From positions 1 through 26,703 of IMG/VR virus record IMGVR_UViG_3300048065_000133: DNA of 26,703 nucleotides, one strand, 5' to 3'. A model generated the notes under the pieces. The model saw only the letters and a list, made by a program, of their open reading frames with translations. It was not told the origin of the DNA and searched no databases. A program made the translations under genes and the position numbers. This stretch comes from a virus. Shown piece after piece: positions 15,932 to 24,830 of the stretch; within the stretch, counting starts at the first letter, position 1, and the number at the start of each line of letters is the position of its first letter.

Positions 15932-18477
15932 GCATAAGAAAATGTATTAATCAGGTAAAACGTGCTGGTGAAAAGGTTGGCGTAAAGTTTTCTGACGAAG
16001 AAATACAGGACATTATGTCTATTATAGAACGCAAACTTACAGATAGAGATGCGGCATTTAACGGTCTAAGTCCAGAGCAAGCGATTAAAAAGGTTACAGA
16101 CGAAATTAATGAAGATGCCCAGCTTGCGGCTAGAGTCGCGTATAGAAACAGACTTATTAACGTAAAGCGTCACGGTGAACTGAAAAGAAGAATAGCAACT
16201 AATCCTTCCAACCCATCGAAGGCACTGTCTGATATAATGGTTGGCTCTTTAAAGAGCATAGAAGAAGGCAGGGTGAGCGTTGATGCACAGGCTCATTCCA
16301 TAATGACTAACTCTGTTGGCAAGTTAGCGGCTGAGTTAGAGCGTAAAGGCTTGCTAGAACTGTTTACTAGCGGTCAGTTAGACAACTTAATATACAGAGA
16401 GATGTTTGATGGCTTTGGAATCACAGGAAACAAACGTGCAGAAGAAATAGCTAGGGCAATACAGCGCAGCCAAAAGGTTTTGTTAAACAGAAAAAACAGG
16501 GCTGGCGCAGTTATTCGTGAGTTAAAGAACTACGTTGTTAGGCAAAATCACGATCCAATGCTTATGCGTGATGCTGGCTTTGACAAGTGGAAAACAGATA
16601 TTCTGCCTTTGTTGGACAGAGAACTTACCTTCAAAAACATAGCCCCTGACCAAACAGAGGATTCATTTCTGCGTGGTGTGTATGATTCGCTTGTATCTGG
16701 TATGCATCAAAAGACCACATCTTTGTATTCAGAGGATGGGCTTCTTGACCCTGTAAGCGGTTTTACTGGTCAGGCAAACCTAGCTAAGAAACTTAGTGCC
16801 GAAAGAAAAATACACTTTATGAACGGAGAGGGTGCTAAAAAGTACGCTGACTTATATAGCAGAATGAGTTTGTCTGAGGCCGTGATAAACGGGATTACGC
16901 ATGATGCTCAAACACTAGCATTGATGGAGACTTTCGGAACAAACCCACGGGCTATGTTTGACCGCCTTGTAAAAGAGATGACTGAGGAAAACAAAGGCAA
17001 CTTAGAAATCTTAGACAAGATCAATGAGCGAGTTCTAAGCAATCAATTTGCAGAACTTGACGGAACAACTAGAGCCAGAGGCGCGTCAAGGCCAGTTTTT
17101 ATGGGTGTTGACTTTGCTGGTATAGCAGCTTCATGGCGTATGTTGCAGAATATGTCAAAGCTAGGGTTTGCAACAATATCTTCTATATCTGACGTTGTAA
17201 CTAAGGCTGCATTTATTAACGCAAATACAGAGCGTGGGTTGTTTGCTTCTTATGCAAGAGCATTTGGTGATGTGTTTGAAGGGCTAAAGACTAGCAAAGA
17301 ACGCAAAGAAATGTCTTACTTACTCAATGTGGGTATTGAAAACTTGCTTGGTGACGTACACGCTAGGTTTGGCTCTAACGACAGTGGCCCAGGAATGATA
17401 GCCAAAGCGCATCAGTTTTTCTTCAAAGTAAATGGTATGCAATGGTGGAACAACTCGCAAAAGACAGGCATAGCTAGAATGTTAGCGGCTGACTTGGCTA
17501 ACTATTCCAAGCGTTCTTGGACTTCTGTTCCGCAAGAAACAAGAAACTTGCTGTCACAATACGGAATAAGAGAGCAAGAGTGGGGTTTGTTTAAAACATT
17601 GGAACTTAAAGCAGCCGACAGCAGAAATTATTTAGTGCCTTCAGCCGCACAAGATGTGTCAAACGATTTAATAGACCCAATCATCTTTGCGGAAAGCGGC
17701 AAGAAAAAGCTGCAAATTACTGATAAGATGCGGCAAGAATATAAAGACAGGCTGGAAACTAAAATAGCCACATATCTTACAGACAGTGCTGACATAGCCA
17801 TACCAACGCCAGGTGCTAGAGAACGTGCTATTATGAATCAGGGGTTGCCTAGAGGAACGGTGATGGGAGAGGCAATCAGAGCAATCATGCAACTTAAAGG
17901 CTTCCCAATAACGTATCTTACCAAAGGCATATCTCGTCAGTATTACAACAGAGGCGGTGGTCTTTCTGGAGTTTATGGAATTTCACAGATGGTTGTTGGC
18001 ATGACTGTGATGGGTTATTTAGCCATGTCCACAAAAGAAATATTGAAAGGCAGAGAGCCAAAGGACGTTTTTAGTGATGATATTTCTAAGAACGCCAAAA
18101 CACTTGTTGCGGCTGCGGCACAGGGCGGTGGATTTGGATTGTTTGGTGACTTTATATTTGGTGAGTTTAATAGATATGGGCAGTCTTTAACGCAAACCTT
18201 TGCTGGCCCAACATTCGGTGCAATAGATGATGTATTCAAAACTATGCACAAGTTCGCAAGAGGCGATGAAGTGGCGGCAGATGTTACTAAGTTTGCTATG
18301 AGAAACACACCTTTTGTTAATCTGTTCTACACTAAAGCTGCTTTGGACTATCTTGTTTTACATGGTTTTTCTGAAATGGCTAATCCAGGCTATTTAAGGC
18401 GCATGGAAAGCAGATTTAAAGATCAAAGTGGGCAAGACTTCTTTTTCCCACCGTCACAATATGCGGTTCAGTTCTAA
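15928..18477 (+). CDS. Internal virion protein D, C-terminal part (T7 gp16-like, second of two genes)
   Basis: 849-residue helical protein that looks like the large rear part of a gp16-type ejection protein. It begins MSIRKCINQVKRAGEKVGVK. Notable internal sections are RNRLINVKRHGELKRRI, a membrane-prone SWRMLQNMSKLGFATISSIS stretch, QWWNNSQKTGIARML, and the hydrophobic MVVGMTVMGYLAMS segment near the C-terminus. GGGGG at 15916-15920 is seven bases before the ATG at 15928. Seven in-frame codons upstream include another ATG at 15907, which is less well placed. A frameshift in assembly is unlikely because both junction ends are clean and the ATGA is typical coupling. Confidence 0.78.
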   Translation: MSIRKCINQVKRAGEKVGVKFSDEEIQDIMSIIERKLTDRDAAFNGLSPEQAIKKVTDEINEDAQLAARVAYRNRLINVKRHGELKRRIATNPSNPSKALSDIMVGSLKSIEEGRVSVDAQAHSIMTNSVGKLAAELERKGLLELFTSGQLDNLIYREMFDGFGITGNKRAEEIARAIQRSQKVLLNRKNRAGAVIRELKNYVVRQNHDPMLMRDAGFDKWKTDILPLLDRELTFKNIAPDQTEDSFLRGVYDSLVSGMHQKTTSLYSEDGLLDPVSGFTGQANLAKKLSAERKIHFMNGEGAKKYADLYSRMSLSEAVINGITHDAQTLALMETFGTNPRAMFDRLVKEMTEENKGNLEILDKINERVLSNQFAELDGTTRARGASRPVFMGVDFAGIAASWRMLQNMSKLGFATISSISDVVTKAAFINANTERGLFASYARAFGDVFEGLKTSKERKEMSYLLNVGIENLLGDVHARFGSNDSGPGMIAKAHQFFFKVNGMQWWNNSQKTGIARMLAADLANYSKRSWTSVPQETRNLLSQYGIREQEWGLFKTLELKAADSRNYLVPSAAQDVSNDLIDPIIFAESGKKKLQITDKMRQEYKDRLETKIATYLTDSADIAIPTPGARERAIMNQGLPRGTVMGEAIRAIMQLKGFPITYLTKGISRQYYNRGGGLSGVYGISQMVVGMTVMGYLAMSTKEILKGREPKDVFSDDISKNAKTLVAAAAQGGGFGLFGDFIFGEFNRYGQSLTQTFAGPTFGAIDDVFKTMHKFARGDEVAADVTKFAMRNTPFVNLFYTKAALDYLVLHGFSEMANPGYLRRMESRFKDQSGQDFFFPPSQYAVQF

Positions 18478-18483
18478 TGTACT

Positions 18484-18511
18484 TCCACATGAAAGTAATT
18501 TTTGATATGAT
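18484..18511 (+). promoter_or_regulatory. Possible sigma70-type promoter for the tail fibre
   Basis: TTCCAC at 18484-18489 and TATGAT at 18506-18511 are 16 bases apart, and TG precedes within TTGATATGAT. It lies in a 55-base gap just before the tail fibre ATG (18533), with GGAG at 18523-18526 as ribosome site. The -35 is poor and no phage-polymerase consensus is known for this virus, so the call is tentative. Confidence 0.35.
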
Positions 18512-18532
18512 AGGGCAACGCTGGAGAATGAA

Positions 18533-20527
18533 ATGACAGTCAGTACCACCACAACTAAGGACAGCTATAGCGGTAACGGTTCAACCACCGTATTCGCCTA
18601 TACTTTCAAGATATTCGATGATGATGACATCACCGTTATCTTAAGAACTACTGCTACTGGCAACGAGACAGTACAAACAAAGACTACTGACTACAGTGTT
18701 TCTGGCGTTGGCGATGCAAATGGTGGCAACATAACTTTTGTTACTGCTCCACCAGCCACCGAAACTGTTGTGCTTTTACGCTCAACTGCACAAACACAGC
18801 TAACAGACTATACGCCTAATGACCCATTTCCAGCAGAAGCCCATGAAGATGCGCTAGACAAACTGACATTTATTACACAGGACATACAAGAAGAGCTTAG
18901 TCGTTCTTTGAAAGTGTCGCAAACAAACAGTATTGCTACAGCTACTTTTACAGCTACACCCACAGCAAGAGCCAACAAGGTTTTAAGTTTTGATAGCAAC
19001 GGTGATTTACTTGCTGCGCAAGAGCTTGGCACTTTCAGAGGCACGGACGCAACAGTAACAACGGCTAGCTATGATGAGCGTGACTTAGTTAAGTCTACTA
19101 CAGCAGCGCAGTTAGATAACGTATATATAGCTCTACAAGCCTCTCCTAGCGGCACGTTACTTACAAACACTACCTATTGGGCATTGGTTGTAGATGCTGT
19201 TTCTGCTGCAACATCCGCAGCCGCAGCCGCATCATCTGCATCAGCAGCCGCAGCAGATGCGATACTTACAGCCGCAGATGTTGTGTCTACTAATGCTGAC
19301 GTGGTTTTAACTAACGCTGATGTTGTGACTACTAATCAGAATGTAATTGATGCGCAAGCTGCACAGGCTGCGGCAGAGTTAGCGGCAGATAATTTTGATG
19401 ATACTTATCTTGGTGCAAAGGCTAGTGACCCGACTGTAGATAATGATGGCGACCCATTAAATGCTGGTGACTTGTACTTCAACACAACAAGCGACAACAT
19501 CAAGGTTTATGACGGTTCTAGTTGGGCTAATGTTGCCTCTGGTTCTACTTTATCTGCTGTAGTAGACGATGGCACTCCGCAGTTAGGCGGCAACTTGGAC
19601 ATGAATGGTAATGACATTGTTACCACATCCAACGGTACGATAGACCTAGCCCCGAATGGCACTGGCACTGTTGTTGTTAGAGGCAATACAAACTCAGGTG
19701 CTATTGTGTTTAACTGTGAAGCTAACACACACGGGCAAACAGTGATTGCACAGCCTCATTCTGCGGCAGTGACTAACACGCTTACTTTACCAGCAGACGG
19801 TGATGCTGAGTTAGTCAGTACAGTAGCTGCACAAACTCTCACCAACAAGACCTTAGATGGTGCTAGCTCTACTGGTAACTTGAACTTTGGGGACAATAAC
19901 AAGGCGCAGTTTGGTGCTGGCACTGACTTGCAGATTTATCACGATGGTAGTCATTCATATATAGATGACGCTGGGACAGGGCGTCTTTACATTCGTGGAA
20001 ATGGTGCTGTTGAGTTACAAAAATATACTGGCGAAAAGATTTTAGAAGGTAACGCAGATGGCGCAGTCAATCTCTACTATGACAACAGTAAGAAAGTAGA
20101 AACAACCGCCACAGGCATAGATGTTACTGGCGAGATGCAAGCCGACAGTCTGGACATTGATGGTGATGGCGATATTAGCGGCAATTTAACAGTTGGCGGT
20201 ACTGTAACGGCTAAAACAGACACCGACACAACAAACACTGGTTCTGTAACGCTAGACTTTGGGGCTAACCAAAACTTTGTTCTTACCCTTACAGGGAACG
20301 TGACGCTGGCAAATCCAACCACAGAACAAGTCGGGCAGTCAGGCTTTATCGTATTCATACAGGACGCAACAGGCGGCAGAACAGTATCGTTAGGTACAGA
20401 CTACGAGACTGCTGGCGGTGCTGGCATAAACCTATCCGCATCTGCAAGCACTACTGATGTTGTTCCATATATTGTTGCCGCATCAGGGCGTATTCTGCTT
20501 GGCACACCACAACTAGCCTTCTCATAA
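18533..20527 (+). CDS. Tail fibre protein with T7-type N-terminal domain
   Basis: 664-residue receptor-binding fibre candidate. The N-terminus matches the T7 gp17 virion-attachment domain: YSGNGSTTVFAYTF at residues 12-25 and TDYTPNDPFPAEAHEDALDK at 91-110. An Ala/Ser/Asp heptad-like stretch (about 223-290) fits a trimeric coiled-coil shaft. A beta domain with GDLYFNTTSDNIKVYDG follows, then repeated QTLTNKTLDG and FGDNNKAQFGAGTDLQIYHD sections that I associate with marine phage fibres. The C-terminus is a small Gly/Thr/Val-rich beta domain. No endosialidase-type chaperone is evident. AAGGAG of the next gene lies right after the stop. Confidence 0.9.
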   Translation: MTVSTTTTKDSYSGNGSTTVFAYTFKIFDDDDITVILRTTATGNETVQTKTTDYSVSGVGDANGGNITFVTAPPATETVVLLRSTAQTQLTDYTPNDPFPAEAHEDALDKLTFITQDIQEELSRSLKVSQTNSIATATFTATPTARANKVLSFDSNGDLLAAQELGTFRGTDATVTTASYDERDLVKSTTAAQLDNVYIALQASPSGTLLTNTTYWALVVDAVSAATSAAAAASSASAAAADAILTAADVVSTNADVVLTNADVVTTNQNVIDAQAAQAAAELAADNFDDTYLGAKASDPTVDNDGDPLNAGDLYFNTTSDNIKVYDGSSWANVASGSTLSAVVDDGTPQLGGNLDMNGNDIVTTSNGTIDLAPNGTGTVVVRGNTNSGAIVFNCEANTHGQTVIAQPHSAAVTNTLTLPADGDAELVSTVAAQTLTNKTLDGASSTGNLNFGDNNKAQFGAGTDLQIYHDGSHSYIDDAGTGRLYIRGNGAVELQKYTGEKILEGNADGAVNLYYDNSKKVETTATGIDVTGEMQADSLDIDGDGDISGNLTVGGTVTAKTDTDTTNTGSVTLDFGANQNFVLTLTGNVTLANPTTEQVGQSGFIVFIQDATGGRTVSLGTDYETAGGAGINLSASASTTDVVPYIVAASGRILLGTPQLAFS

Positions 20528-20536
20528 GGAGTTGCC

Positions 20537-22927
20537 ATGTCTGGCCCATTCGGTTCTTCACAGTTTATGTATAAGACAGGCGAAGAGGAAGGCCAATCCC
20601 TGCGCTTTGAGAATAGTGATAGTGCCTACCTAAATTGGACACCTCCTTCAGTTGGCTCTAGCTTGACGCAAACCCTTTCTTTTTGGATGAAAAGAACCAC
20701 TGCGGGAAACTATATATTTAGAGCCAGTGAATTTTATTTGTATCTCGTTAACGATAATCTTAATTATTACGATTGGCGGCAAGGTGCAAACGGCCATATT
20801 TTAGTAACTAACGCAGTGTATCGTGATGTTTCAGCTTGGATGCACGTTGTGCTTACTCAAGACCGTGGCAACGCAACAGCTTCTGACAGAATAAAGCTGT
20901 ACGTCAACGGGGAGCAAGTTACATCCTTTTCAACTGCCACTTACCCCAATCAGAACGAAGGCTCTTATTTTAATAATTCTGGAAACATACATTATATGGG
21001 TGGCACTTCTGGTAACTTCTTTGACGGCTACCTAGCCAACGTCACCTTCATAGACGGGCAAGCCCTAGACCCCACCAGCTTTGGCGAGTATGACGGCACG
21101 TTGTGGAAGCCTAAGTCTGACACAGACATACAGGCACTGACCTTCGGGACAAACGGGTTCTACCTTAATTTTGAAGATAGTTCTGCCATTGGTGATGATA
21201 CAAGCGGCAATGCAAACGATTGGACTGCCAACAATTTAGTGGCTACAGATGTCGTGCTGGACAGCCCTGTGAATGGCGGTAACTTTGCTACATATAACTC
21301 TGCTTTACCTTCAACAATGACATTAAGTGAAGGCAACCTAAAAGCTTCACAAGCTGGTGCGGCATGGCTAACAACAGCCGCAACTTTTTATGTTTCAAGT
21401 GGAAAGTGGTATTGGGAAACTAGAAATACAGATAATGACTATCACATGGTCGGCATTGTTGCTGACAGTTTTGGCACTTACACAAACCATGTAGGTATAA
21501 CAGCAGATAGTTACTCTTATTATAATTGGGCGGCAAGTGGGTCTGCTGGGAACAAATACAATAATGGTGTAGCTACCAGTTATGGCGACCAGTGGGCGGC
21601 TGGAGATATTATAGGGGTAGCATTGGATTTAGATGCTGGAACTATAGAGTTTTATAAAAACAATGTAAGTCAGGGTGTAGCGTTTACAGGAATTTCTGGG
21701 ACATACGCTCCTGCAGAAAGTTTGTGGACAAGTGGTTCTATAGCCAACTTCGGTCAGGACAGCTCCTTCGCTGGCAACGAAACACCGCAGGGCAACGGTG
21801 CAGATGGTGAAGATTTTTTTTACAGCCCACCTTCGGGCTTCCTTGCGCTGACCACTGGCAATCTGCCTACGCCTACCATCACTGCGCCAGACGAATATTT
21901 CAATACAATATTGTGGACAGGTAATGCTACCTACCCTCGCTCAATAACGGGTGTAAATTTTCAACCAGATCTGATCTGGATAAAAGCACGGAATCAAGCG
22001 TATAACCATGTATTGCAGGACTCTGTTAGAGGAACAGGAGCAGCTGGTCTTTACTCAACCGCTGCTCAAGCTGAAGGTTATTATGATGACTATCATAATA
22101 TAACCAGCTTTGACACTGACGGGTTTACAGTTGATCAGACCACCCTCACAGACGTTTTCAATGGTGTTGTATCAAGCGTTGGCATTACTAATGTCGCATG
22201 GAACTGGAAAGCTGATACAGCATTTAGTAATTCTGCTGGAACGAATGGCGCAGACTTAGCGTCCACAGGACGTGTAAATCAAGATGCAGGGTTTTCTATA
22301 GTTAGTTTTGACTTAGAAGCAGCTGGCAGTAAAACGGTAGCGCATGGTTTGTCATCTGCCCCAGAGATGATAATTGTAAAAAGTAGAGATGCCGCAACTC
22401 TTTGGCCTGTATATACCGAACCTACGGGTAATACAAAGTATCTTGTACTTGGTACAGCCGATGATGAAGCGGCAAACTCTACAGTTTGGGATAACACATC
22501 TCCAACTTCCTCTGTTTTTACGATAGGTTCTGGGTTTACTACAGGCAATTATGGCACAAGACAAATAGCCTACTGTTTCCATTCGGTTGAAGGCTACAGC
22601 AAGATAGGCTCATACACAGGGTCATCAGATTTGCCCTTTGTCCACTGTGGGTTTAGACCAGCTTGGATTTTAATTAAACGAACCGACATAACAAGTGCTG
22701 AAAGTTGGACTATAAAAGACACAACAAGGTCACCTTACAATGAAAGCACAATAGAACTTTATGCAAATTTAACCGCTACCGAATATGATGATATCTATGG
22801 TAACGCAGATTTCTTGTCTAATGGTTTTAAATTAAGAAGCAATAACTTACACACAAATACCACAGGCGGAACGTACATATTCATGGCTTTTGCAGAAGCC
22901 CCATTTAACAAAGCCAACGCCAGATAG
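20537..22927 (+). CDS. LamG- and SPRY-domain tail protein (adhesin-like)
   Basis: 796-residue protein next to the tail fibre. Residues about 20-200 form a LamG/concanavalin-type jelly roll: FWMKRTTAGNYIF, then AWMHVVLTQDRG, IKLYVNGEQV and FFDGYLANVTFIDGQAL. Residues about 285-410 match a SPRY (B30.2) domain: GKWYWETRN at 289, GDIIGVALDLDAGTIEFYKN around 355-374 and GTYAPAESL. From 470 on there are three copies of an F-x-P-x-x-I-x-x-K-x-x pattern (PDLIWIK at 477, PEMIIVK at 609, PAWILIK at 708). Both domain types bind ligands such as sugars or proteins. Likely a surface-binding tail appendage. Strong AAGGAG site. Confidence 0.82.
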   Translation: MSGPFGSSQFMYKTGEEEGQSLRFENSDSAYLNWTPPSVGSSLTQTLSFWMKRTTAGNYIFRASEFYLYLVNDNLNYYDWRQGANGHILVTNAVYRDVSAWMHVVLTQDRGNATASDRIKLYVNGEQVTSFSTATYPNQNEGSYFNNSGNIHYMGGTSGNFFDGYLANVTFIDGQALDPTSFGEYDGTLWKPKSDTDIQALTFGTNGFYLNFEDSSAIGDDTSGNANDWTANNLVATDVVLDSPVNGGNFATYNSALPSTMTLSEGNLKASQAGAAWLTTAATFYVSSGKWYWETRNTDNDYHMVGIVADSFGTYTNHVGITADSYSYYNWAASGSAGNKYNNGVATSYGDQWAAGDIIGVALDLDAGTIEFYKNNVSQGVAFTGISGTYAPAESLWTSGSIANFGQDSSFAGNETPQGNGADGEDFFYSPPSGFLALTTGNLPTPTITAPDEYFNTILWTGNATYPRSITGVNFQPDLIWIKARNQAYNHVLQDSVRGTGAAGLYSTAAQAEGYYDDYHNITSFDTDGFTVDQTTLTDVFNGVVSSVGITNVAWNWKADTAFSNSAGTNGADLASTGRVNQDAGFSIVSFDLEAAGSKTVAHGLSSAPEMIIVKSRDAATLWPVYTEPTGNTKYLVLGTADDEAANSTVWDNTSPTSSVFTIGSGFTTGNYGTRQIAYCFHSVEGYSKIGSYTGSSDLPFVHCGFRPAWILIKRTDITSAESWTIKDTTRSPYNESTIELYANLTATEYDDIYGNADFLSNGFKLRSNNLHTNTTGGTYIFMAFAEAPFNKANAR

Positions 22928-22936
22928 GAGATAGAC

Positions 22937-23491
22937 ATGGCATGGAAGCTAAACAATAAAACTATCCGCGCTGGCAGAGGGTTTACTGACAGCAACGGAA
23001 CGAAGCACCCTAAAGGTTGGATGCGCTGGACAGACGCGGAAAAGACTGCCGTAGGGCTGGCATGGGAAAATGACCCAGCACCCTATGACAATAGGTTCTG
23101 GTGGGACGCTAACACCGCTAAGGCTCTCGATGACGTTAATGCAGTAGACCAGAATAACAATCCTGTCCTAGATGCAGACGGCAACCAGATAGTAACGCTG
23201 GGGCTGAAGAGCGTCTGGAAGTCACGAACTAAGGAACGTGCTGGCAATCTACTAGCCCCGACTGATTGGATGGTTATTAAAGCGTCAGAGGTTTCTGGCT
23301 ACACAGTACCGTCAGCGACAACAACATATCGTGCGGCTGTACGCACTGCATCCAACACCATCGAGGCGGCGATAGATGCGGTTACTACCCATGCGGCCTT
23401 CTTAGCGTTGTGGGATACACCTATGGATAGTCAAGACCCTCCGCAGCCTACTGGCAAAGCACCGATAAACGATTGGCCTGACGAGATTTAA
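22937..23491 (+). CDS. Probable tail fibre assembly/chaperone-like protein
   Basis: 184-residue protein after the two tail appendage genes. The N-terminal part contains HPKGWMRWTDAEKTAVGLAW and FWWDANTAKAL. The C-terminal part has LLAPTDWMVIKASEVSGYTV followed by a YRAAVRTASNTIEAAIDAV helix. This 'P-T-D-W-x-x-x-K ... R-x-x-V-R' layout is seen in tail fibre assembly and XkdW-like proteins, which often form the last gene of the tail module. Function is inferred from pattern and order. AGGAG lies seven bases before the start. Confidence 0.65.
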   Translation: MAWKLNNKTIRAGRGFTDSNGTKHPKGWMRWTDAEKTAVGLAWENDPAPYDNRFWWDANTAKALDDVNAVDQNNNPVLDADGNQIVTLGLKSVWKSRTKERAGNLLAPTDWMVIKASEVSGYTVPSATTTYRAAVRTASNTIEAAIDAVTTHAAFLALWDTPMDSQDPPQPTGKAPINDWPDEI

Positions 23492-23493
23492 GA

Positions 23494-23664
23494 ATGAGCA
23501 AACCAACTATACAGTCTATTCATGTTGAACTAGAGAAACATATTGCTGTGTCTGACGAGCGTTGGACAGAAACGATCTTACGCATAAAAAGAATGGAAAG
23601 CATTATGATTGGCTCTGCTGGTGCAATAATATTGTTGCTGTTAGCTATAGTTTATAAGAGTTAG
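23494..23664 (+). CDS. XhlA-like small membrane protein
   Basis: 56-residue protein starting MSKPTIQSIHVELEKHIAVS. It has an amphipathic, charged helix (residues 8-36) and one C-terminal membrane segment (IGSAGAIILLLLAIVY, 39-54) followed by Lys. This layout matches hemolysin XhlA-type accessory lysis proteins, which sit at the inner membrane beside holins. It starts two bases after the previous stop and ends two bases before the next ATG, so the context supports a real gene despite its size. Confidence 0.75.
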   Translation: MSKPTIQSIHVELEKHIAVSDERWTETILRIKRMESIMIGSAGAIILLLLAIVYKS

Positions 23665-23666
23665 CT

Positions 23667-24125
23667 ATGATTGATCCTGCCACACTTGCGCTGGCGGCTA
23701 GTGCATTTGCGGCTGTGAAAAAAGGTTTTGCACTGGGCAAAGATGTCGAGGGTATGTATCAGGACATATCACGTTGGATGGGTGCGGTACATGAGATAGA
23801 AACCACCCATAACAAACAGAAGCAGGGGTTCTTTAACAAGTCAGTCCAAGAAGAAGCGTTACAAACTTGGGCGGCAATGAAGAAGATTAAACAGCAGAGA
23901 GAAGAACTTAGGCTGTTTATGCTCTCTCAGAACCCACAGGCTTGGAATGAGTTTGTTAGCATAGAAGGTCAGATACGCAAAGATAGATTAAGGGCAGAGC
24001 AAAGACGCAAGGCTAGGATTAAGAAGAACATAGAGATAACATTGATAACAATACTAATGATATGTATTGGTGTTGGATTGTGGTTTTTAGTTTGGTTTGC
24101 CATGAAAGCAAGAGGCTTGCTATGA
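23667..24125 (+). CDS. Tail-anchored membrane protein of the lysis region, unknown
   Basis: 152-residue protein with an N-terminal Ala-rich segment (PATLALAASAFAAVKKGF, residues 4-21), a charged helical middle with many Lys/Gln/Glu, and a single strong C-terminal membrane span (ITLITILMICIGVGLWFLVW, about 123-142). I recall similar proteins of unknown role in marine T4- and T7-like phages. A spanin or holin-accessory role would suit the location, but no diagnostic motif is seen. Its stop overlaps the next start as ATGA. Confidence 0.75.
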   Translation: MIDPATLALAASAFAAVKKGFALGKDVEGMYQDISRWMGAVHEIETTHNKQKQGFFNKSVQEEALQTWAAMKKIKQQREELRLFMLSQNPQAWNEFVSIEGQIRKDRLRAEQRRKARIKKNIEITLITILMICIGVGLWFLVWFAMKARGLL

Positions 24126-24331
24126 TTGACAGGATATTGGATTACTCACGCAAAGCGGCACTGCTACCTAGAGGCATGATGCTGGTTATGACTATGATGA
24201 GTTGGCGTTGTGCTGAATGGTTTATGCACTTAGATGCACCTACTGCTAGTCAGTCAGCTTTTGTTAGCGTGGTCATGGGTGCTATGACAGGTGCGTTTGG
24301 TATTTGGATGGGGCATGAGAACAAACAATGA
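24122..24331 (+). CDS. Holin-like protein with two membrane segments
   Basis: 69-residue protein with two hydrophobic segments, LLPRGMMLVMTMMSWRCAEW (about residues 14-33) and SAFVSVVMGAMTGAFGIWMG (45-64), separated by a short polar turn. Charged termini (RILDYSRK and HENKQ) complete a class II holin layout. The ATG at 24122 is preferred because it forms an ATGA overlap with the previous gene; the frame is open further upstream but only inside that gene. It sits in the lysis cassette before the endolysin. Confidence 0.68.
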   Translation: MIDRILDYSRKAALLPRGMMLVMTMMSWRCAEWFMHLDAPTASQSAFVSVVMGAMTGAFGIWMGHENKQ

Positions 24332-24672
24332 TACAGTTATTAGGCGTAGTGGGTAGCCTAGCCCAGACCTTTCTTGAAGGTAAGGTAGAGAAACAAAAAG
24401 CTAAGTCAGAGATTATGAAAACTGCTGCTCAACATGACAGCAAGTGGGAAATGATCATGGCTGAATCTACAAAGTCTAGCTGGAAGGACGAGCTAATTAC
24501 TATTGCTGTACTTACTCCTTGTGTGCTGACCTTTATTCCAGGCATGGAAGATGTAGTAAAGCAGGGCTTTGATAGGTTGAATGAACTGCCTGATTGGTAT
24601 CAGAATATACTTTATGTTACCATCTTAGCAGGGCTTGGCCTCAAAGGGTTAGATAAGTTTAGGAGAAAGTAA
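24328..24672 (+). CDS. Membrane protein resembling 3-TM holins of phages and gene-transfer agents
   Basis: 114-residue protein. An N-terminal short hydrophobic stretch (IQLLGVVGSLAQTFL) precedes a Lys/Glu helix. Then come SWKDELITIAVLTPCVLTFI (about residues 50-69), an amphipathic section with LPDWYQ, and a last hydrophobic stretch NILYVTILAGLGLKGL. The W-x-D-E-hydrophobic-P and P-x-W-Y pattern resembles the GTA-type three-membrane-segment holin family. It overlaps the holin-like gene by 4 bases and its TAA overlaps the next ATG by 1 base. Confidence 0.68.
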   Translation: MIQLLGVVGSLAQTFLEGKVEKQKAKSEIMKTAAQHDSKWEMIMAESTKSSWKDELITIAVLTPCVLTFIPGMEDVVKQGFDRLNELPDWYQNILYVTILAGLGLKGLDKFRRK

Positions 24673-24830
24673 TGCCAGCAAAACGTGGTTTATACGCAAA
24701 CATTCATGCAAAGCGCAAGCGCATAGCTTCAGGCAGTGGCGAGAAAATGCGTAAGGTAGGTAGCAAAGGTGCGCCTACTGCAAAAGCATTTAAGCAATCA
24801 GCCAAGACAGCAAAGAAGAAAAAGAAGTGA
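24672..24830 (+). CDS. Small very basic protein (52 aa)
   Basis: 52 residues starting MPAKRGLYANIHAKRKRIAS, with a GSGEKMRKVGSKGAPTAKAF section (21-40) and a poly-Lys end. I recall proteins with this GSGEKMRK-x-GSKGAPT pattern near lysis genes of marine phages. The function is unknown; DNA/RNA binding or head packaging are guesses from charge. The start overlaps the previous stop by one base and the end overlaps the endolysin GTG by four bases. Confidence 0.72.
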   Translation: MPAKRGLYANIHAKRKRIASGSGEKMRKVGSKGAPTAKAFKQSAKTAKKKKK

